Source: an uncultured Acidimicrobiales bacterium
GTDB taxonomy: Bacteria > Actinomycetota > Acidimicrobiia > Acidimicrobiales > SZUA-35
DNA: 35,602 nt
Assembly (NCBI GenBank): GCA_937958015.1
Contig: CALGOA010000071.1
Location: 1-35,602 of the forward strand
Reading direction: 5' to 3'
The translations under genes and the position numbers were made by a program. Positions within the stretch are counted from its first letter, which is position 1. Each line of letters starts with the position of its first letter. This document shows, one piece after another, positions 30,981 to 35,602 of the stretch. The notes under the pieces were generated by a model. It saw only the letters and a list, made by a program, of their open reading frames with translations. It was not told the origin of the DNA and did no database searches.

Positions 30981-31928
30981 CTACCCCTTGTTGGCTCCGA
31001 GGGTGAGGCCGGCAATGAAGTGTTTTTGCAGCGCAAAATACACGGCCAACACCGGAATGATCACGAAGATCGATGCCGCTGACACGACGTTGGTGTCGGT
31101 GACGAACTCACCGCCCAGGTTCGACAGTGCCGAGGTGATGGGGCGATCGTCGCCTCGTTGTTCGAAGATCACGGCCCAGAAGAAGTCGTTGTAGATCCAG
31201 GCGAACTCGAGCGTTGCTAGAGCGGCGAGAGCCGGCCGGGTGAGCGGCATGATGATGGTCCAGTACTGGGTCCACAGGCTGGCGCCATCGACCATGGCGG
31301 CCTCGTTCAGTTCCTTTGGCAGCAGCTTCATGTAGTTGCTTAACACGAAGGTGCAGAAGCCCATCTGGAATCCGACATGGAGCAGGATGATCATCCAGTT
31401 CGAGCCGTTCAACTTCTCGGAGTTCGACATGATCTCGGGAAGCGGAATTCGACGAGCCGCCTGGAACAGGGGAGCCACCATGATCTGCTGGGGGAGCAGG
31501 TTGCCGGCGGTGAACAGCACCAGGAAGAAGATGTTGAATCGCCATGAGTATCGACTGGCTGCGAATGCAATCAGTGATGCCAGGAAGATGGTGAGAACCA
31601 ACGACGGGATCAGGATCAGCGCGGTGTTCCAGTATTTGTCGATGAAGTCACCACGATCGAGAGCTTCCCGATAGTTGGCCAGTCCGAGGCTTTCGGGAGC
31701 CGATAGGAACCCCTTTCGGCTGGTTTCAGCGAAGGGCCGGAATGACGAATACAGCGAGATGACCAGCGGAACCATCCACAGGATTCCGAGCGATGCAAGG
31801 AATACGTGGAGGACCACCCGAGCCGGGCGCAGCGGTGTCTTGGTTGCCTCGAAGTGAACGTTGTCGCTGGGTTCGGAGAACGCAGAACCACTGGGAGAGG
31901 TATCGAAGTCGAATTTCATGTCGCTCAT
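30981..31928 (-). CDS. Carbohydrate ABC transporter permease (MalG type)
   Basis: A 315-aa inner-membrane permease with six predicted helices. The EAA cytoplasmic loop that docks the ATPase is ELNEAAMVDGASLWTQYWTIIMPLTRPAL, near residue 220-250. The N-terminus is polar (about 30 residues) and the first helix is RVVLHVFLASLGILWMVPLVIS. Its ATG overlaps the stop of the MalF-type gene by 4 nt (ATGA), so the two permeases are coupled. With the GH36 enzyme and binding protein nearby, an alpha-galactoside substrate is likely. Confidence 0.88.
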   Translation of the reverse strand: MSDMKFDFDTSPSGSAFSEPSDNVHFEATKTPLRPARVVLHVFLASLGILWMVPLVISLYSSFRPFAETSRKGFLSAPESLGLANYREALDRGDFIDKYWNTALILIPSLVLTIFLASLIAFAASRYSWRFNIFFLVLFTAGNLLPQQIMVAPLFQAARRIPLPEIMSNSEKLNGSNWMIILLHVGFQMGFCTFVLSNYMKLLPKELNEAAMVDGASLWTQYWTIIMPLTRPALAALATLEFAWIYNDFFWAVIFEQRGDDRPITSALSNLGGEFVTDTNVVSAASIFVIIPVLAVYFALQKHFIAGLTLGANKG

Positions 31929-32953
31929 ACCGTGTTCTCCTGCTTCTTGTAGTGGTTGGTGACGTACCAGAGGACGAAGCCGATACAGAGAAGGAACAGC
32001 AACGTTGCATAGGCCGAACCTCGTCCGATGTTGTCAGCGCCTTCACCGATCAATGCGTTGGTGGTGAGGTGCGAGAGCAGTTCGGTGTTCCGGGGCTCGT
32101 TGAGAATGGCGATGATGTCGTAGGCCCGCAGGGCTTCGATCACCGTAATGACGACCACGATCACGTTGATCGGCTTGAGGGTGGGGAAGAGCACGTGGCG
32201 GAAGGTCTGCCATTCGTTGCAGCCGTCGAGTGAGGCGGACTCCCGAAGGGCCGCATCCACGCTCTTCATGCCGGCGAGGTACAGGACCATGATGTAGCCG
32301 GTGTGGCGCCAAGCCATCGCCATGAGGATGGCGAGGAAGTTCTTGGAGAGGCCGTAGTTGCCGATCGAGAAGATGAACTCCTGATTGCCCAGCCAGTCGA
32401 CCCGATCGCCGCCGCCGAATGCCCAGGTGGCCAGGCCGTAGTTCTGGTCGTACATGATGTTCTGCCAGATGAACCCGACCACGGCGAGGGACAGGACCAC
32501 CGGCGTGTAGAAGAGGCTCTGGTAGATCCGAGTGCCCTTCAGGTTCTTGTCGAGCAGGTAGGCCAATCCCATACCGAGCAGGGTTGGTCCAAAGAAGAGG
32601 AACAACAGCAGCCACAGGTTGTTGAGGATCGCCTGGATCGTGTCGCCCTGAAAGGCGCCGAGCAGAACCACGTCGTAGTTCTCAACGCCGGTGACCTCGA
32701 TCTCGCTGATGTCGTTGCCGCGCCACTTGGTGAACGACAGCAGGATCGACAGCAGCGTCGGAATCCACACGATGGCGACGTGGATGAAGGTCGGAATGCC
32801 GACCATCGCAAGGAAGACTTTGCGGTCATTCCCGGTGAACTGAGATCGCTTTTTCTTGGCCTTACCGGCGTCCAACGCTGACGAAGCGACCGTTTCAGCG
32901 GTCGAAATCGTGGGTTGGTCGTCGCCGGTGGACACCGGTGTTGACGTCGTCAC
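31925..32953 (-). CDS. Carbohydrate ABC transporter permease (MalF type)
   Basis: A 342-aa permease. After a polar N-terminal segment with KAKKKRSQF, the first helix is KVFLAMVGIPTFIHVAIVWI. The EAA-type loop is LRESASLDGCNEWQTFRHVLFPTLKPI. A GTG start follows the SD AAGGGGAA by 4 nt. A 12-bp GC-rich hairpin separates it from the binding-protein gene upstream. No ATP-binding gene is found in the window; carbohydrate importers of this type often use a shared MsmK-like ATPase encoded elsewhere. Confidence 0.88.
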   Translation of the reverse strand: MTTSTPVSTGDDQPTISTAETVASSALDAGKAKKKRSQFTGNDRKVFLAMVGIPTFIHVAIVWIPTLLSILLSFTKWRGNDISEIEVTGVENYDVVLLGAFQGDTIQAILNNLWLLLFLFFGPTLLGMGLAYLLDKNLKGTRIYQSLFYTPVVLSLAVVGFIWQNIMYDQNYGLATWAFGGGDRVDWLGNQEFIFSIGNYGLSKNFLAILMAMAWRHTGYIMVLYLAGMKSVDAALRESASLDGCNEWQTFRHVLFPTLKPINVIVVVITVIEALRAYDIIAILNEPRNTELLSHLTTNALIGEGADNIGRGSAYATLLFLLCIGFVLWYVTNHYKKQENTV

Positions 32954-32969
32954 TTGTTCCCCTTTGTTT

Positions 32970-33010
32970 GACTTACTAAGTCGCCCCGGCCGTCCGAAGA
33001 CGGCCGGGGC
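32970..33010 (-). repeat. Stem-loop pair between binding-protein and permease genes
   Basis: A 12-bp perfect stem (GCCCCGGCCGTC and GACGGCCGGGGC) with the loop CGAA spans 32983-33010. Directly beside it, GACTTA-C-TAAGTC (32970-32982) is another perfect palindrome. Reading the minus strand, they follow the binding-protein stop by 33 nt and precede the permease SD. This is the usual position of a processing or partial-termination hairpin that makes binding protein more abundant than permease. Confidence 0.6.
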
Positions 33011-33043
33011 TTACTCTAAGCGGACCCGATGGGCCCACCGAAA

Positions 33044-34351
33044 TTACAGAATGGTTTCTGCCTTGGCCTGAAGGTCAGCCAGGATTGCATCGATGTCGCC
33101 ACCGGCGAGGAAGTCAGCAATACCCTGACCGGCCTCGTTGGCGAATGCGGCAACGGTGTCACGATCCAGGAACTGGGTGACGTTCTTCGCGCCCTGAACA
33201 GCAGCAGCGGACTTGGCCTGCAGAGCGTTGTACGCCGAGGTGTCCACATTGTTGTTGGGGGCCTGGACCGAGGGATCCACGGAGAGGTAGGCGTCCTGGG
33301 CGAGAGCGGTACCGAGGTGGGCTACAACCTCTTTGGCGCCGGCTTCGTTGTCAGGGTTGGCTACGACGACCCAGCCATCGATGGGAGCTTCGACGGTGTC
33401 GAGACCGTGCTCGTCGTTCATCACCGGGAAGGGGAAGAAGTCGAGCTGGTCGGCCTCGTCCTCGGGGAATTCCGAGCCGACGAAGTTGCCGATGAGGTAC
33501 ATGGCGGCTTCGCCCTTAACGAGTGCCTGTGCGGCGTCGTTCCACTCACGGCCGTTTGGCTCGCTCTGGGTGTAGGGGAGGAGCTTGGCCCACTCGGTGA
33601 ACACAGCCTTGGTGCGGTCGTCGGTCCAGCTTTCATCGCCGGCCATGAGGTCGACGTGGTACTGGTAACCGTTGAGACGGAAGTTGATCTGGTCGAAGGT
33701 GCCCATGGCGGGCCAGCGACCGTCGTTTCCGAGTGCGAACGGGGTGACACCGGCGGCATCGAGGGTCTCGCACAGGGCGAGCAGCTCGTCGAAGGTTCCC
33801 GGAGGGGTTGCGCCGAGGTCGGCCCAAACGTCCTTGCGGTAGTGGACCTGCCAGCTGTAGTAGGTCCACGGCACGAAGTACTGCTTGCCTTCGTAGGTGG
33901 ATGCCTGCTTGAAGCCACCGGACAGAACGTCGTCGAGTCCGTCGGTCCAGACATCGGAGATGTCAAGGAGCAGGTCCTGGGAGGCGAGCGCCTGAAGGCG
34001 GAAGCCAGCGAACCAAGGGGCTACGTCGTCTGGTGGATCCTGCAGGTAGGCAACGATCTGCTCCTGGTAGGTGTTGTGGTCTACCTCGTTGAGTTCGATC
34101 GTTAGATCGTCATTCGGCAGCGAGTCCAGTGCGGCGCGGAGGCCAGCATTGGGAAGCTCGTTGGAGTAGTTGGAGCCAACACGGATGGTGCCGCTGGCGC
34201 TTCCGGCGTCGTCGCCGCCGCCACAGGCAGCCAGCACGCCGCTGAATGCGGCGATGCCGCCGAGAGCAGCGGCACCCTTCAGTACGTCACGGCGACCGAG
34301 GGCAAAACCGACCTCGGACGGGCTAGGTGACTGTTGAAACTCTGCAGTCAT
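33044..34351 (-). CDS. Carbohydrate ABC transporter substrate-binding lipoprotein
   Basis: A 435-aa family 1 solute-binding protein. The N-terminus has a twin-arginine motif GRRDVLKGAAAL (Arg20, Arg21), a hydrophobic region and the lipobox VLAACGGG with Cys43, so it is probably exported by Tat and lipid-anchored outside the membrane. The mature part has the usual SBP features: VGSNYSNELPNAGL, PWTYYSWQVHYRKDVWADLGATPPGTFDELLALCETL, EAAMYLIGNFVGSEFP and DGWVVVANPDNEAGAKEVVAHL. An AGGGGAG SD precedes the ATG. It is the first gene of the importer operon, transcribed away from the DeoR gene. Confidence 0.92.
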   Translation of the reverse strand: MTAEFQQSPSPSEVGFALGRRDVLKGAAALGGIAAFSGVLAACGGGDDAGSASGTIRVGSNYSNELPNAGLRAALDSLPNDDLTIELNEVDHNTYQEQIVAYLQDPPDDVAPWFAGFRLQALASQDLLLDISDVWTDGLDDVLSGGFKQASTYEGKQYFVPWTYYSWQVHYRKDVWADLGATPPGTFDELLALCETLDAAGVTPFALGNDGRWPAMGTFDQINFRLNGYQYHVDLMAGDESWTDDRTKAVFTEWAKLLPYTQSEPNGREWNDAAQALVKGEAAMYLIGNFVGSEFPEDEADQLDFFPFPVMNDEHGLDTVEAPIDGWVVVANPDNEAGAKEVVAHLGTALAQDAYLSVDPSVQAPNNNVDTSAYNALQAKSAAAVQGAKNVTQFLDRDTVAAFANEAGQGIADFLAGGDIDAILADLQAKAETIL

Positions 34352-34451
34352 ATTCTCCCCTGATCTCTGGCGTCAGAACGACACCTTCATTTCCGACCGA
34401 AAGAGTGTCTCCCGGCGGCGCCCACACGGTGCAGGCAATCACTCAAAAGCT

Positions 34452-34464
34452 CTCAGATTCTCAC
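34452..34464. promoter_or_regulatory. Putative operator half-site 1
   Basis: CTCAGATTCTCAC. On the minus strand it lies just downstream of a TTGACT -35 for the importer operon, so a bound repressor would block that promoter. It matches the inverse of the site at 34708-34720 in 12 of 13 bases, and AGATTCTCAC within it recurs at 34566-34575. Confidence 0.5.
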
Positions 34465-34560
34465 GCCCTAGTCAAGTACCCCCAATGAGAGAAAAGGCCG
34501 GTTCCCTAGGCGCTACTACCCCTTTTGGGGAGGTTGCTCACCTTGCGTGGTGTTCGACTT

Positions 34561-34592
34561 TTGTGAGATTCTCACAAGCATGTTCGAACATG
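34561..34592. promoter_or_regulatory. Two adjacent perfect palindromes, probable operators
   Basis: TTGTGAGA-T-TCTCACAA (34561-34577) is a 17-bp perfect palindrome around one central base. One base later, CATGTTCGAACATG (34579-34592) is a 14-bp perfect palindrome. The different sequences suggest two regulators or two sites, one probably for DeoR. The first resembles TGTGA-N5-TCACA. Confidence 0.65.
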
Positions 34593-34707
34593 TGCGAATT
34601 GACGAGTTGTCTTCCAGGGGTGCTCGCAGTCGCTGTACTCCAAGTCCAGTCTTACCGGCGCCTGCGGGGGCGGCCCCTGTTTCGATGTTCAAAGTGGGGG
34701 TTTTGGT

Positions 34708-34720
34708 GTGCGAATCTGAG
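34708..34720. promoter_or_regulatory. Putative operator half-site 2
   Basis: GTGCGAATCTGAG, whose complement CTCAGATTCGCAC differs from half-site 1 at one base. TGTGCGAAT within this region also recurs at 34591-34599. It lies 30 nt upstream of the DeoR ATG, suitable for autoregulation. Confidence 0.5.
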
Positions 34721-34749
34721 GCGCCGAACCAGACGGTAGGGAGCCACTA

Positions 34750-35589
34750 ATGTTGGCTCGGCGTCGGCATGACGAAATCGTGAAGATTCTGCGATTGGAC
34801 GGAATGGTGCGGGTCAGCACCCTTGCGGTGGCTCTGGGTGTGTCAGAAATGACGGTCCGGCGGGACCTCGAGACACTGAGCAGCAGCGGAATAGTTGAGA
34901 AGTTTCATGGTGGGGCATCGCTGGTTGGCCGGCCTACAACTGAGGAGCCCGGCTTCGATGTAAAGCGCACAATGCAAACCGACGTAAAGGAATCGATTGC
35001 GGAAAAGGCTGCCGCCCGGGTGCGGCCCGGCAGTTCGGTGGGTCTCACAGCGGGAACCACTACCTGGATGTTGGCAAAGTACCTGGATGTGCGGCCCCTG
35101 ACGGTGGTGACCAACAGCATTTCGGTGGCGGAGGTCCTGTATCCGATGGCATCGCCCACCCTTGACGTGGTTCTGACCGGCGGGGTGCGAACGCCTTCAG
35201 ATGCACTTGTTGGCCCGGTGGCTGTTGCGTCGCTGTCCTCTTTGCACATCGACGTGCTGTTCATGGGGGTTCACGGAATGACCGAACGAGCGGGATTTAC
35301 CACCCCGAACCTGATGGAGGCAGAGACAAATCGGGCATTCATTCGCGGCGCCGCTGAGCTGGTAGTGGTGGCAGACCACACCAAGTTCGGTGTGACCGGC
35401 CTGAGCACCATTTGTCCGCTGGAATCAGCGGATTCTCTGATCATTGACGCTGAGCTTGACGAGGCTGCACTACAACTGCTGAGGTCGGAAATCCCGGATG
35501 TTGAACTCGTGCGTCCGGAACCCACCGAGTCCCCAGAGCGGAAGCAATTCAATGACCCAAAGCCCTTCGACGTCACAGGCGTCGCCTGA
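34750..35589 (+). CDS. DeoR/GlpR-family transcriptional regulator
   Basis: A 279-aa DeoR-type regulator. The N-terminal HTH is RRRHDEIVKILRLDGMVRVSTLAVALGVSEMTVRRDLETLSSSGIVEKFHGGASL, the DeoR signature. The C-terminal sugar-phosphate-sensing domain carries VGLTAGTTTWMLAKYL, VVTNSISVAEVL, VVLTGGVRTPSDALVGPVA and VVVADHTKFG. The family responds to phosphorylated sugars, so it probably senses a galactose or tagatose phosphate and represses the divergent importer. An SD (TAGGGAG) precedes the ATG by 6 nt. It ends 13 nt before the window edge. Confidence 0.92.
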   Translation: MLARRRHDEIVKILRLDGMVRVSTLAVALGVSEMTVRRDLETLSSSGIVEKFHGGASLVGRPTTEEPGFDVKRTMQTDVKESIAEKAAARVRPGSSVGLTAGTTTWMLAKYLDVRPLTVVTNSISVAEVLYPMASPTLDVVLTGGVRTPSDALVGPVAVASLSSLHIDVLFMGVHGMTERAGFTTPNLMEAETNRAFIRGAAELVVVADHTKFGVTGLSTICPLESADSLIIDAELDEAALQLLRSEIPDVELVRPEPTESPERKQFNDPKPFDVTGVA

Positions 35590-35602
35590 ACTATCAGACC
35601 TC

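Larger units (their letters stand above)
34352..34749. other. 398-nt regulatory gap between the binding-protein and DeoR genes
   Basis: No convincing gene is present; short open frames on the + strand here have no homology-like features. The gap holds two adjacent perfect palindromes, two further related half-sites (listed separately), a candidate minus-strand -35 TTGACT (34470-34475), and a CCCC-TTTT-GGGG repeat at 34519-34530. Confidence 0.6.

Noticed and set aside
33029..34105. Long open frame on the + strand antisense to the sugar-binding protein gene
   Set aside because: High-GC codon use leaves the opposite strand open; the minus-strand protein has a signal sequence, lipobox and family motifs, while the + frame shows none and no start signal.
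34485..34750. Short + strand frames in the DeoR upstream gap
   Set aside because: They cross perfect palindromes and half-sites, are Cys/Arg-rich without domain character and lack start signals.
1..35602. CRISPR arrays, insertion sequences or prophage
   Set aside because: I saw no regularly spaced repeats, transposase or integrase motifs, and no terminal inverted repeats flanking genes.

Overview
The window reads as a chromosomal stretch of a free-living, high-GC actinobacterium. Class Acidimicrobiia (Ilumatobacter-like) is my best guess, inferred from coding style, an F420-type LLM oxidoreductase, an FeS-type photolyase, ECF transport genes and many leaderless promoters; no rRNA or other marker confirms it. 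I see no tRNA, rRNA, CRISPR array, insertion sequence, integrase or phage gene. Coding density is high and many neighbours overlap by 4 nt.

Layout. 0-5 kb: a HAD phosphatase (-), a small membrane protein followed by an unusual biotinyl-domain/carboxyltransferase fusion (+), a GNAT (-), a monooxygenase/MarR pair behind a palindromic operator (+), and an LLM oxidoreductase (+). 5-8 kb: a compact ECF transporter operon (-) whose first gene fuses a membrane domain to an ATPase. 7.8-10.4 kb: a PlsC-like acyltransferase coupled to RNase Z, then a methyltransferase. 10.5-17.2 kb: a nearly complete arginine succinyltransferase (AST) pathway: astC, an M20 amidohydrolase where astE would be expected, astA, astD, then a divergent Lrp/AsnC regulator and astB. 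Together these would turn arginine into glutamate, succinate, ammonia and CO2. 17.2-20.8 kb: an unrecognised 397-aa protein, an acyl-CoA ligase and a FrnE-like DsbA-family protein.

20.8-27.8 kb: an SDR and a LysR regulator (-) face a two-gene operon (+) that couples a 2OG-Fe(II) oxygenase to an M24-fold protein closely resembling the DMSP lyase DddP, but with two active-site residues changed. Then come an FeS-type photolyase (-), an HMG-CoA-lyase-like enzyme with Ser at the usual catalytic Cys, and a 1-Cys peroxiredoxin. 27.8-28.6 kb: two convergent DoxX-like membrane proteins. 28.8-35.6 kb: alpha-galactoside use, with a GH36 alpha-galactosidase (+), a carbohydrate ABC importer (two permeases and a Tat/lipobox binding protein, -, no ATPase) and a DeoR regulator (+). 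A 398-nt regulatory gap holding several palindromes separates binding protein and regulator.

A recurrent signal: at least nine genes have a TANNNT hexamer ending exactly 7 nt before the first base of the start codon, with no Shine-Dalgarno sequence. That is the geometry of leaderless transcription, and it decides several start codons. The best candidates for new biology are the oxygenase/DddP-like pair, the AST pathway with an M20 hydrolase, the biotinyl-carboxyltransferase fusion and the ECF membrane-ATPase fusion.
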